From Cheiracanthium punctorium (lineage: Eukaryota > Arthropoda > Arachnida > Araneae > Cheiracanthiidae): a stretch of DNA of 64,000 nt. Under the pieces are notes generated by a model. It was not told the origin of the DNA. It searched no databases and was given only the letters and a program-made list of their open reading frames with translations. Numbering within the stretch: position 1 is the stretch's first letter; each line of letters starts with the position of its first letter. The stretch lies in NCBI GenBank assembly GCA_038373885.1, contig JAWZYV010019498.1:1-64000 (forward strand), in the 5' to 3' direction. The translations under genes and the position numbers were made by a program. Shown in pieces: positions 45,542 through 56,856 of this stretch.

Positions 45542-47184
45542 AAACCTCATATGTGCAACATATGTCAAAAAAGATTCTCCCACAAGCCACACTTGAATAT
45601 TCATCTTTGTACCCACACAGGAGACAAACCTCATGTGTGTGTCACATATGTGGAAAAAAAATTCTCCCACAGGCACCACTTGAATAATCATCCAGGGTTC
45701 CCACGTGCCTTAAAAAGGCCTTATTTTTACCCTAAAAGCCTTAAAAAATTGTAAAAGTCTTAAATTATCATTTCATCTCAGCTTTTCCTGTTATTTTTGT
45801 GATTTCTTTTTTTTCAAATGCGTGCAAGCAAGGGCAGGGGGCGAATCATATAGGAAGCTTGTCATGTTGTCTGCATGCTACTCTCTCTATGGAGAGGAAG
45901 AAAAGGGGCCAGGGGAGATATTTTCTTTTTCTGTGCTGTGCTTCCTAGTTCCATTCAGGCCCGAACTGGCCAGGTTGGATAGTTCCCTGAGGGCCCCGCT
46001 CAAGGGGGCCCTCAAGGAACTCCAAAAAATGAATATACCACTTTATAATTTGAGATAGATCACAGTAATTTAATTATTTATTTCTCAGTAATCTTACACC
46101 TTTACACAGTGGCATAGCAGGGGACTCCAGAGGGCCCCCTAAGAGTCAGTGACCCCAACATCTTTAAAATAATTCAATGTGGTTTTTAGGCACGTAAGCA
46201 TAAATATTTCAAATATTACATATTCTAATACTCTGTTCTCTCTAAATTCTCCAGTAAGGGCCTTATTTTCAGTCTGTAGCCTAGGTCAAAGCAGCCAGTC
46301 CTGGCGTAGTTCCATGATTCTTTTACCTTTTGCCAGAGTTGGGAAGGGTGGGAAAATATAGTCAGACACAAGAAAAGGAGGGAGGAGAAAAAAAGTGATA
46401 TGAGATAAATATATAACACAACATAATTATAACTGATTAAAACGCAATGATTGTTTTAAACTCAAATGCACTTTTACCCCTTAAAGATCATATTATTTTC
46501 AAGGAAATGGTCATAAAATTACCTTTTATTAAAAAAGTATATAAAAAAAATAAGTGTATGTACAATATGTGCATTTATTCTAAGATTGTAGACATTTTGA
46601 TATAAAAAAAATTTCCATGCATAAGTATTGAAATGTTCTAATCTTTCTGGTGCATAAATATCATAGAAGAGAGAAGGAAGGGGTTAATACGTTAAAACAC
46701 GTGAAATGCAATATTATTAAGGAGATGTACAAGATAATTGAAATGGAATGTATTTGATTATTTCTCTTGAAATTTTTAAAAATAGCCTTAAAAAGGCCTT
46801 ATTCTTTATATCAAGAAATGAATGGGACCCTGTCATCTTCATACCAACACAGGATAGAAACCTCGTTTGTATGACATATGTCAAAAAAGATTCTCCTACA
46901 GGCAACAGTTGAATACACATTTTCTTACCCACAGACCTCATATGTGTGATGTGTGTAAGATAGCATTCTCTAAGAAGGAACACTTGAAAATACATCTTAC
47001 CCACACAGTAGAGAAACCTCATGTCTGTGACATTTGTCAAAAGCCATTTTCTCATGAAAATAACTTGAATAGACATGTTTGTACACACGTCTGTATGTGT
47101 GATATGTACAAGAAAATAATCACTCAGAAAGTACATTTGAATAGACACCTTCAAAAGCACACAGGAAAGAGGCATCATGCGTGA
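45542..47184 (+). pseudogene. Zinc-finger locus B, disrupted 3-prime fingers
   Basis: After the TAG the same frame reads HMCNICQKRFSHKPHLNIH. It then shifts at about 45640 and is cut at 45692 by a transposon. Beyond the transposon a second linker TAG (46855-46857) precedes VYDICQKRFSYRQQ-like, HMCDVCKIAFSKKEHLKIH and HVCDICQKPFSHENNLNRH fingers. The atypical C-terminus ends HTGKRHHA, stop at 47184. Part of one linker (GEK) is deleted (TH-RPH). Confidence 0.85.
45693..46832. mobile_element. Transposon inside a zinc finger of locus B, TSD TCATC
   Basis: Starts CAGGGTTCCCACG, ends GAATGGGACCCTG, with TCATC at 45688-45692 and 46833-46837. Collinear with the locus A element apart from the nested hAT there. 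Same target and same orientation, so both descend from one insertion. Confidence 0.88.
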
Positions 47185-47843
47185 AACAGTGAATTCAGTG
47201 TTTTAGTTATTTCCCATTCTAATGTATGTAATTTTCTAATGATCTCTAAATGACACATTCAGTGACATGAGCTGTCCTCTTGGCAAACAAACTAACTACA
47301 GTACATGGATTGTATTATCACAGCTAATTTCTGTGTTTCACTCACCTTATCATGACACCTCAGAAGCAAAAAACTAATATATACTTTGGTGTCAAAAGCA
47401 TTCTTTGCAAAAAACTAAAAGTACAATAACATGGTACGTTGGCTTTATTTTTTTTTTATAGTTTAATATATTTTAAGAGTAATATTGTACATGCATATAC
47501 CACCTTTATTGAGGAGGGGGAAATGGTCAAAAATTACATGGATTGTGCCCCTTTTTAAAAAAAGAACCTTTTGTCCATGACAAGTTTATTAAGCTTGTCT
47601 TTACTGCATTTCGATTTCTACAATTTTGTAGGTCAGATTTATATGTATCTTATACCTTGTTTATTTAAAAGAATATGGTGAGAAAGCTTTTAGAAAAAAA
47701 TTTTTTATTTTTTATGAGGGAGTACCAACTTTCCCCTGTTGTTAAATCTTACTTTTATGTTTGTCTATGTTTTATAGTTGATGTTTCCGTTTGCTCTAAT
47801 TTTGAAGTTTAGATACCAAATATTTTGATTTTGCCCATTTTAC

Positions 47844-47874
<31 letters not shown>

Positions 47875-48080
47875 TTTTTTTAAAAAATACCATAAAATCC
47901 AGGTTTTTTTAATAAAGCCTACCTGGGTTGGACTTATTTTTTTAAACTAGGGTTTTTTGCAACACTGGATCAAGCACTTCTGAATAGTTTAGAAACAACA
48001 CCACTTGCCATATAACCATTTGCACATTTGTTTTGTCTAGTTGTAGTCATGTAGTTAGATGTTACTCAGGTGTAACCTGT
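47185..48080. other. Locus B tail and spacer
   Basis: 47185-47340 matches the 3-prime flanks of loci A and C. The match then jumps (GTGTTTCA|CTCACCTTATCATG) to text about 1 kb further in A and C, so B has a deletion. An A run lies at about 47845-47872. No gene. Confidence 0.6.
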
Positions 48081-48284
48081 CTTTTCTGAATTCTTCCAGT
48101 TAGTTATTTTACACTACTATCAAGTGTTTGGAAAGTCAAATTGAGTCACTCTGGATTTTTTAATCTTTCTCCTCCTTTTTTAAGGTAATACTTCTACGAT
48201 AAATTGCTCTTTTACAGCAGTTGTAACTCTGAATATTTACCAACTAATTCTTATTGATTTGAAAGAATTTGTTGTTGGTAGAAA

Positions 48285-48476
48285 ATGTGTACTGGTCACA
48301 TTAACGTGGCCGGGGAATGTGGATTTGAGGCCGTAATACAACACCATCACCCGTGCTCACTTCCAATTTGCGATATTTTAAAATTATTGGGTACCCCAGT
48401 TTCTGTTGCATATCACTCATCATCAAAGGAAGACATTCATCAAGTTAAACAAATGTTTGGTCCATTGGATTGCTAA
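48285..48476 (+). CDS. Short duplicated open frame, unknown (locus C copy)
   Basis: A 63-aa frame, MCTGHINVAGECGFEAVIQHH..., ending KQMFGPLDC, homologous to 43457-43639. Function unknown. Its ATG and stop are both retained. Confidence 0.3.
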   Translation: MCTGHINVAGECGFEAVIQHHHPCSLPICDILKLLGTPVSVAYHSSSKEDIHQVKQMFGPLDC

Positions 48477-49745
48477 TTTTAGTTCTCAGTTGAGTACACA
48501 AAAATGGTATGCTTTGGAAGTTGAACATATATTTCCAAGACTGTAAAGCTGTTTTTTTTTTTTTTTTTAAGGAAATCATGCAACTTTTGAACAGTTTTTT
48601 AAACAAGTCAGTTACGCTACAGTCTCGAAGAAAATTAGAATGTTTTTTTACAAGTGGTACTGTGAAATGTAACAATCAATGAACCATGGGAGTTAAAAAA
48701 CACGCCGGAGAAAAATGCTTGACCATGTGGAATTTTTCCATCATTTCCACAAACATTTAGTGCTTTGGACAATTTTTGAATTCAATTTAAACTCAAAAGT
48801 GGAAAGTTCTGCTTTTCAGTTAATTTATGGAAAGTATGATACTGATCAGGTGAAGGGGAAAAATAGAATTGGCATTTTTGTGAAGAAAAAATAAATAAAT
48901 AAAAAAAGTAGGTTGCAGTAAAAGAACCTGAGCACATATTTTCAACCGGGGGATATCATTTTAATCATAACATTATTATCTTTCAAATAAAAAGAGAAAC
49001 AGCAAAATATCTTGAAACTTTTCTGAAATTTACACTTGAGAAATTTGTATCTGAGACAATGCAATCTTTGTTAGCCTGCATCTCCGGTTAAAATTTTTTT
49101 GGACAAAAAAAAAATGATTTGTTTTATTTTCCCTGACTGTTGACATGCATTAAATTGAATAACATCTGAGACCATGAACAAAGCACCCTGCTCTAACCTA
49201 TATAAAAAGTGCAAGCATGATTCAAGAGTTTAATATCATACACTGTTGCAAATTATTCATACTTTTATATTGTAAATGTAAAGTTCTTTTTAATTATTTT
49301 CTATAAACGTTTTTGTTTGTTTCTTGCACATTGCACAACTTTCTTGTGCTGCTGCTTTTTTTTTTTCCAGTTTTCCTAAAGAAGTTTTAAGTTCTACACT
49401 GTTGGAAATATAGTTAAGTAAATTTTAAAATTGGACCTCAAACTTATTCACAGACCACATCATAAATTTATCCTAGAAATTGCTTCATATATTTTAACAA
49501 CCAAGAGAATTCAATTTTAAGATAAGGAAACTTTCATTTTTTGTATTAGTCCCGATATTCTTCAACATTTACTGCATGTTAATGTAGATTGACAATACAT
49601 GTGCTCTCTGTTTTAAGAAGCATTACACAAAAATTTTTTGCTTTGACATTGAGGAATGAATAGCATGTCAAAGTGTGAGAATACTTGTTTATAAAAAGTA
49701 TTCGGAGTATCATTGCTACCCATTCATTTTTAATAAATTGCAATT

Positions 49746-50912
49746 ATGTTCACCATGGAAGTAAAAACCTGCATTAGCGATTCTCACCAAAGGACATTGC
49801 CTCGGCATCCACATTCAAATGTTGGTTTGAGTTCTCATGGAGGTATAAGAGACTTTAGTAATAGCTCAGATGAAAAAGCCTATACGTGTGATCTGTGTAA
49901 CAAAGTTTTCTCTCAGGAAAAAAACTTGAATAGACATATTCATACTCACATGGGAGAGAAACTTCATGTGTGTGACATATGTCAAAAAAGATTCTCCCAA
50001 AAGCGAGGTTTGAATAAACATCTTCGTACCCACACAGGAGAGAAACCTCATTTGTGTGACATATGTCAGAAGGCATTCTCCGATAAAAGTAGCTTGAGAA
50101 GACATCTTTTTACCCACACAGGAGAGAAACATCATATGTGTGACATATGTCAAAGCAGATTCTCCCAAAAGCGAGGCTTGAATGAACATCTTCGTACCCA
50201 CACAGGAGAGAAACCTCATGTGTGTGACATATGTCAAAGCAGATTCTCCCAAAAGCAAAACTTGAAAAGACATCTATGTACCCACTCAGGAGAGAAACCT
50301 CATATGTGTGATATTATGTCGAAAAAGATTCTCCCAGAAGTCACAATTGAATCTCCATCTTCGTACCCACACAAGAGAAAAACCTTATGTGTGTGACATG
50401 TCAAAAGGCATTCTCCGGTAAAAGAAACATGAAAAGGCATCTTCTTACCCACACAGGAGAAAAACCTCATGTGTGTGACATATGTCAAAGCAAATTCTCA
50501 CAAAAGCAAGACTTGAATACACATTTTCTTACCCACACAGGAGAGAAACCTCATGTGTGTGACATTTGTCAGAAAACATTCTTCGATAAAGGAAACTTTA
50601 AAAGACATCTTCGTACCCACACAGGAGAAAACCTCGTGTGTGACATATGTCAAAGCAGATTCTCCCACAGGCAACACCTGAATATACATCTTCGTACCCA
50701 CGCAGGAGAGAAACCTCATATGTGACATTTGTCAAAAGGCATTCTCTCATGAAAATAACTTGAATAGACATATTTGTACACATGTATGTATGTGTGATAT
50801 GTGCAAGAAAATATTCTCTCAGCAAGTGCATTTGTATAGACATCTTCAAAAGCACACAGGAAAGGGGCATCATGCGTTTAACAGTGAATTCATAATCTAT
50901 GTAATTTTCTAA
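49746..50912 (+). pseudogene. C2H2 zinc-finger locus C, frameshifted
   Basis: Starts MFTMEVKTCISDSHQ. Five intact fingers (YTCDLCNKVF to HVCDICQSRFSQKQNLKRH) are followed by a one-base insertion near 50315 that breaks finger six, ending the open frame at 50396 (216 aa). A 2-bp loss near 50397 moves coding into another frame: CQKAFSGKRNMKRH, HVCDICQSKFSQKQDLNTH, HVCDICQKTFFDKGNFKRH and LVCDICQSRFSHRQHLNIH. A further 2-bp loss at 50720 creates TGA. The final atypical pair is still readable to HTGKGHHAFNSEF, stop near 50912. It has no transposon insertion and no linker TAG, unlike A and B. The splice acceptor upstream is lost. Confidence 0.88.
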
Positions 50913-52440
50913 TGAGCTCTAAATGACACATTCACTGACGTGAACTGTCCTCTCCTGGCAAACAAACAAACTACAGTATGTGGATTGTATAATCACAGCT
51001 AATTTCCGTGTTTCACAGCTGCTAACTCAAGTTCAATCTTTTGGCATTGTTTTGATAAATGAGTATTTTCCTATATTTCTTTATTTGTATCTGTACGAAT
51101 GAAATTACAAAGTACACATATGAATAGTTTGGTTTATTTTTAAAAATTTCTGAAAGTTTATTTGCCAAGCTAAAAAATTTTCATATTAATTCTGCCATTT
51201 AGAAAGGAAATGGATGTGATTAGATTATTGAATGAAAGAATTAAAAATAAATACAGCGTTTCATGTTTATTTTTCATTTAAATTAAGATATTTTTGTAAA
51301 TGCAATTAATGTATTTTCTTTCACAGTATATTTTTTGGTCCATGTGTCTTTTTACCATAAGAAGTTTTAAAGTATAAAAAATTGATGCATCTATATTTCG
51401 TTCTATTCTCATGTGCATTTTTTTTACTTCAAAAACACTAAACTTTTAGTTTTTTAATTAAAAAATTACAAATTGTTTGGTTTTCTTGCAGTTTGCAAAA
51501 TCATGAAAGTTATGATATCGGTCCTCACAAATCGTCCCTTTTTCTGTTCAAGGTTCTTAAAAATCCCTTTTTGTTAGAATGTTCCCTTTTCCTATAATTT
51601 GTTTGTCATACAAAATGTATTTTCTTCACTCTCTAATCGCACACACATATACATACCTATAAATTACAATAGTCGTAGCACACCCCCCCCCCCCTCCTTG
51701 AAAAATTTCTCACTGTGCCACTAGTTCTATAGCCGTTCTGAAGTTACTGTATTACAAACTTTTCATCTATTGTGTCATGAAATGTTCTTACTTGTGATGT
51801 TATGCTAGTACCTTCTTGTTTGTTTATATTATGAAATACTACATTGTTTGATCTGTTTAACATATTAAAGTGAAGCTTTTTTTGCCTTATCACCTTATCA
51901 TGACACTTCAGAAGTCTTATTCTTGATGTGTTAATAGAAATTTAAAAAAACACATTTAGTGTCTGCAAAGCTCTTTGCTCTTTCCATAAAGATTCAAATT
52001 AAATGTGTTAGTTTTGGCAGCATATAAAGCTATCTGGATGCATCAATTAACTTTTATTTAAATAAAAATGATGTTTATACAAATATGATAACTAATATAT
52101 CCTCATTAAAATATTTAGAAATGTAACAATCATTCAAATATGTAATCATAATTTCTTGGCAATGTAGTAAATGCAGGTCTGGTTCCACTACCTGTCAAAA
52201 TTAGATTATATCACCTGATTAACACTATCACAAAATAAAGTACATACATATAGAATGAAAGGAATTGCAACTTGTCTTTGTGTTATTCATAAAATATTTA
52301 GCAGATTAAAAAGAAAGTTACAGGTATTAGGTTATTGCCATTCATATTTCATATTGCTTAGAGAAAAAAAAGAAGCAAACTAAGAAAAAGAAAATCCATT
52401 AGGCATGTCTATATCTAAAGTTATTGCTAACATTTCTGCA
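50913..52440 (+). other. 3-prime flank of locus C
   Basis: Collinear with locus A flank 29530-33715, minus the Tc1 element and the ~1-kb insertion there. Probable 3-prime UTR with AATAAA near 51246. No other gene. Confidence 0.65.
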
Positions 52441-52590
52441 TATTTAAAAATCACTTATTTCTTTTATCAATTGATTTATAAATCAATTTACTGTTACATG
52501 CTCTTAGCATAAAAAGACACAGATATTTTGATGTCACGGAATAAGCTATTTTAAATTGCATTATACTCAATATCTGGTAAACAATCAACT

Positions 52591-52752
52591 CAGAGCTGCC
52601 AAGTCTCCGGCTTTTTTCGGGAGATTTCCCACCCCTAATTTTTACTTACAAATTTATGCTTAAAATAAGTCCAAATATTTAATCCAAAATAAAACTGTCT
52701 AAAAATTGTGGTGGGAAATCTCCTGGAAAAAGCCGGAGACTTGGCAGCTCTG
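52591..52752. mobile_element. 162-bp hAT MITE, perfect TSD AATCAACT
   Basis: Starts CAGAGCTGCCAAGTCTCCGG and ends with its inverse CCGGAGACTTGGCAGCTCTG. AATCAACT flanks it at 52583-52590 and 52753-52760. The inverted ends extend over about 40 bp (GGGAGATTTCCCACC). Confidence 0.93.
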
Positions 52753-52993
52753 AATCAACTGTATTAGCAAAACATATTTCAATAAACGGACAAAATTTTG
52801 GTTTAAAAATAATAGTAAAGTCTGAGAGAATCATTAACATACTCTAAAAAGGAAAAGAAGTTTAATGACAGTGGCACATCCAAGAGAGAGCCTAGAAGAA
52901 ACTTTAGCTTTCCCCCCCCCTCCCTCCAAATATGCATGAACACTTCACACACATACTAGTCATTGCTTCAGCTTGACATCTTGCTTTATTGTA

Positions 52994-53665
52994 CAGCTGC
53001 GAAAAAAAAGGCCCACTTGTACTTTATTCAAATGTTGTTTGTCGTACAGCAAATCTGCATGTACCAATCGTTTACGATTGGCATACACTTTAATTTGCTA
53101 TACATAAAAATTGCTTAAAGAGGCCGTCTCCATATTAAAATTCGCACCAACTTTTTTATTTATTTATTTTTTTCCAATAGCAACTCCTAGATTTCACTTC
53201 ATATTTCAAAAATTATCTCTAATCCGGATACCAATTTTCAATAAATTTGGACAGAAAATGAGTGAGTTATGAGCACCCAAAATCTCCCTCCCCCTATGTT
53301 AAATTATTTTTTCATGCTTTAATTCATATCTCATATAATATTGATAATAAGAAGCTGATTTTTATTCGTACTATCAGAACTAAACGACCCAAATATATTT
53401 TACTATTATTATAATTTTTAATAAAATATTAGTATGAATCAATTTTTACGTTCAGTAGCTTAATTTATATTAAATAAAATGTATTATTTTCCTGAGTTAA
53501 GTGACCATATATAAATTTATTAAGTGGCATTTGGGTAAAATACACATAAATTAGATTTCTTTTGTGCAAAAGCAGTATAAAAAAAGCGGTATTAAAAAAA
53601 TATCAAATTTTGAAGCAAATAAATCAAAGGTTTATACAGTCTGATGGTGATTCATACTACACATG
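52994..53665 (-). mobile_element. Partial copy of the CAGCTGCGG transposon
   Basis: CAGCTGCGAAAAAAAAGG after TA at 52992-52993. The rest matches 42330-43032 in reverse (AATTTGCTATACATAAAAATTGC; TATTGATAATAAGAAGCTGA; AATATCAAATTTTGAAGC). The other end is missing. Confidence 0.75.
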
Positions 53666-53686
53666 GTGCAAGTAGACCATGTGTAG
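53657..53686. repeat. 11-bp hairpin CTACACATGGT
   Basis: CTACACATGGT (53657-53667) and ACCATGTGTAG (53676-53686) around an 8-nt loop, at the broken end of the partial transposon. Confidence 0.8.
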
Positions 53687-54011
53687 CTTTGCCATAACAA
53701 CAGAAACATTGACAGGGGGAGCTCAAATGGTCTTTTTCATATCCATAGAGGATGGGGTAACTAATTTCAATTACTATTAATTAGGGATGTAAGAAGTTGT
53801 AATTTGTCCTTAATCTGAATATTTGGCCAATTTTTTTTCGGGATATTTAGCAGCTGATTATCAATTTTTTTAATTTCTTTTTTCCAATTTTAATTGTAAC
53901 TGAACTGTTAATTTTGAATAAAAAACAAAATGAAAGATACACTAAAATTTCCTTTTGTAAATAATGTTATATTTAAAAATCCTGGTGATAATTAGACATA
54001 TTTTACATGTA

Positions 54012-55832
54012 CAGGGTGTCCTTAATTAAAGTCCCACTTTCAAGAGGCCGCAAAAAAAGAACCACTGGTCCGAATGACGTCAAATTTGAACTGAATATAT
54101 TGGAAGAAGAAAGAAACGATTTGGCATAATAAAAAAAAGCTCCAAAATGTATCAATAGATGGCACTGTAAGCGGCATAACGAAAGTGGATACAGCTACAA
54201 GTGACATTTTGAATCGAAATACGATGGCTTTGGCATGAGTTGCACAGTAAACCAACTGTAATGTTCAGTGTGCATGTGTGTTTGGGTTGTTTAACGGAAA
54301 AAATGAGTTCCAAGTCAGTCAACAGTTGTGTCACTGTTAGTTGAAAGCCCATCCACCACGGCACGGTCGTACCATATTGGATGGGAAAAATTGGTTTTTA
54401 ATTGTCCTTAGGCCAAAAGTCGCATAAAAAGCATCAATGAAAACGCGTGTTAATTTTCGCTAGATGTGCGGCAGACAGGTTCAATATGCTTTCCACCATT
54501 CTCCGCCACAAGCTGAAAGCGATAAACAGCATGTTCCACAACAGATCGGAGTGTCTCAGGGGGTGACGTTGGTAATGTGTTGCGTAATCCATGTCTTCAA
54601 TTCAGCTAAATTTGCAATCAGGCCACTGTACACAACATTTTTAAGATAACCCCACAGCCAGAAGTCACAAGGTTTGAGGTCTGGTGATCTTGGAGGCCAG
54701 GGTGTTGGACAATGACGGCTGATAAGTCGATTATTTCCGAAATGCCTCTTGAGCAGTTGCATGATTGGCTTTGCGATGTGTGGAGGAGCCACATCTTGCA
54801 TAAAAATGATACTATCCAGACATGCACGCTGTTGAAGTGTTGTAATGACCCGTCTGCGCAGAAGACTCGCATACCGTTTACCATTCACGGTACAGGTAAC
54901 AAAACCCGCAGGACCGATCTCCTCGGAAAAAAAAATTGCCCTACCATACACGATGCCATGAACCCACACCACACAGTTACCTTTGGCGAAAGCATCGGTT
55001 TTGATACAGTTGCGAATGGCTTTTCCTTTGCTCATATCCTGCAGTTTTGTGTGTTGACAAACCCGTGGAGGTGGAAATGGGCTTCATCTGTCCACAAAAT
55101 GTTCCATGGCCATTCATTGTCCACTTCTATCCGAGCAAGAAATTCCAGAGTAAACGCCTCTCTTTTTGGCAGGTCAGCAACTCCTGAACATGTATCATTT
55201 TGCTTGAATAGCAATGCAGGATATTGCGTATAATTTTGTGCACCGTACTCGCAGGCACGGCAATACCACGTACACAGCACGTTTGCACACCACTGCTCGT
55301 CCCTTCCTCTAATGCTGTGGCCACATCGTCCACTGCTGATGCCGAAGCAATTGATTTCCTCCCTCTGCCAGATTTCACTTCAAAAGAACCTGTTTCTTTA
55401 AATTTCTTAATCATAATCTTTAGATCCTTTGCAGAAATAGGACCACGACCTTTTTTCATTCCCTTTAATGACCGGAATTTCTTAAAGCTGCAGACGCACA
55501 GTCTTTGTTCTTGTAGAAGAGCTTCACCAGAAGAGTGCGATCCTTCATTGGGAGACTCATGACAAGCTACTCAGATATGATGGATGGGAACGCCACATAC
55601 CTCGTGCTTTTATACCACTAGCAATGTAGCGTGAGCATGCGTATCTTTTAATTAATTTGCATAGTATGCCGCTTACAGCGCATCTGTTGATGCATTTTGG
55701 AACTTTTTTTTTTTTTTTTTTTGTTATGCCAAATCGTCCCCTTCTTCCAGTATATTCAGTTCAAATTTCAAGTCATTCTGACCAGTGGTTCTTTTTTGCA
55801 GCCTTTTGAAAGTGGGAATTATGGACACCCTA
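54012..55832 (-). mobile_element. Mariner-type transposon with ~160-bp inverted repeats
   Basis: TA at 54010-54011 and 55833-55834. The ends CAGGGTGTCCTTAATTAAAG and ATTATGGACACCCTA are inverted. The similarity runs on through AAAGAACCACTGGTC and TTTGGCATAA to about 165 bp from each end, with a long T run (about 55706-55722) inside the right repeat. Encodes a decayed transposase on the minus strand. Confidence 0.9.
54450..55560 (-). pseudogene. Mariner/Tc-like transposase, DDxD type, frameshifted
   Basis: From ATG at 55560: MSLPMKDRTLLVKLFYKN, then after a one-base loss MKKGRGPISAKDLKIMIKKF and a basic GRGRKSI linker. [17 protein letters not shown] holds Asp 1, FMQDVAPPHIAKPI holds Asp 2, and PPRSPDLKPCDFWLWGYLK holds Asp 3. 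By my count 42 residues lie between Asp 2 and Asp 3, and the third residue is Asp rather than Glu. ETLRSVVEHAVYRFQ and a TAA at 54450 end it. At least four frameshifts (near 55475, 55160, 55040 and 54560) inactivate it. The usual QDGAPPH reads QDVAPPH. Confidence 0.88.
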
Positions 55833-55834
55833 TA

Positions 55835-56576
55835 TATCCAGATTGGACAAATCCCTAATATTTGTCGGATTCTGACGGCCAATTATTAGATTAGTTTAAA
55901 TTTCATGGGTTTGCCACAAGAAGGAGGCAGTTCAAACTGTTCAAGTTTTCAGAAAACTGTCAAAAACATTCGGAGATTCAACACAAGTTAACGAAGAAGG
56001 CAGCGCGATCGCTTTAAGTAACACAAAGAGTAATTATTAGAGCTACATCCTAATGGTGCCAACTGAAAGATTTTTTTTCCCTGCAAGGTAATACGTGTAA
56101 ACTCCAAACTGCCGTTGGATGGATCTCCTTCAGCACTCCAAACTCTTCAGTTTCAAGTACCGTATTGGCCCGGATATAGCGCGATATTTTTTTACTGCTA
56201 ATTTCCTGTTAAAAACCTGATTTGTGCCGAATTCTTGATCTAAATATAGGATTTTTCTAATTATCCTGATGAAAAATTTCGGGGTCGCGTTATATTCAGG
56301 TTAATACAGTAAATTGCAGTTGAATTTAATTCCAGATGAAGGCATTCATTCTTTAGGATTGCTGAAAATGATGTGTTGTCCATGTTCATCAGGGCCTTGC
56401 TAAAGGGGAGGAGAGTCTCCCTTCCATAACACTTGCAAATTCTGTTAAACTTGGCAAAATTAGATACCTAGCTGTTAAAAACATTTTACTAAAAACTATA
56501 ATTCGCTCTCTATTTCTGGTACACTTGGCAAAATTACACTTACCTAATTGACAAAAGTAAGTATAGTGGGTAATAT
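55835..56576. other. Spacer
   Basis: No supported gene. Some GC-richer patches (for example GGCAGCGCGATCGC near 55998) without a readable domain. Confidence 0.45.
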
Positions 56577-56856
56577 TGTTACGAATTTTCGGTGCAACCC
56601 GCTGTTCTGGGGTTTAAAATTCGTATTCTACACGTCGAATAGTTAAATTTTGCTTTTTGTTGCATCAAAATCGGTCAACTAGAACCGGAGATACGGAGGT
56701 TTCCACTTCCCCATTCATTTGCACGCAGTTTCGAGAAATATGGATCCCAGGCCTCCGGTAACTTCACTTTTGGGCACTTATTTTTGGCGACATTTAGGTC
56801 ATTGGGCGCGATTTTCCCAATGGAGCTTGTAAAGATAATTTTTCTGCATTACCATG

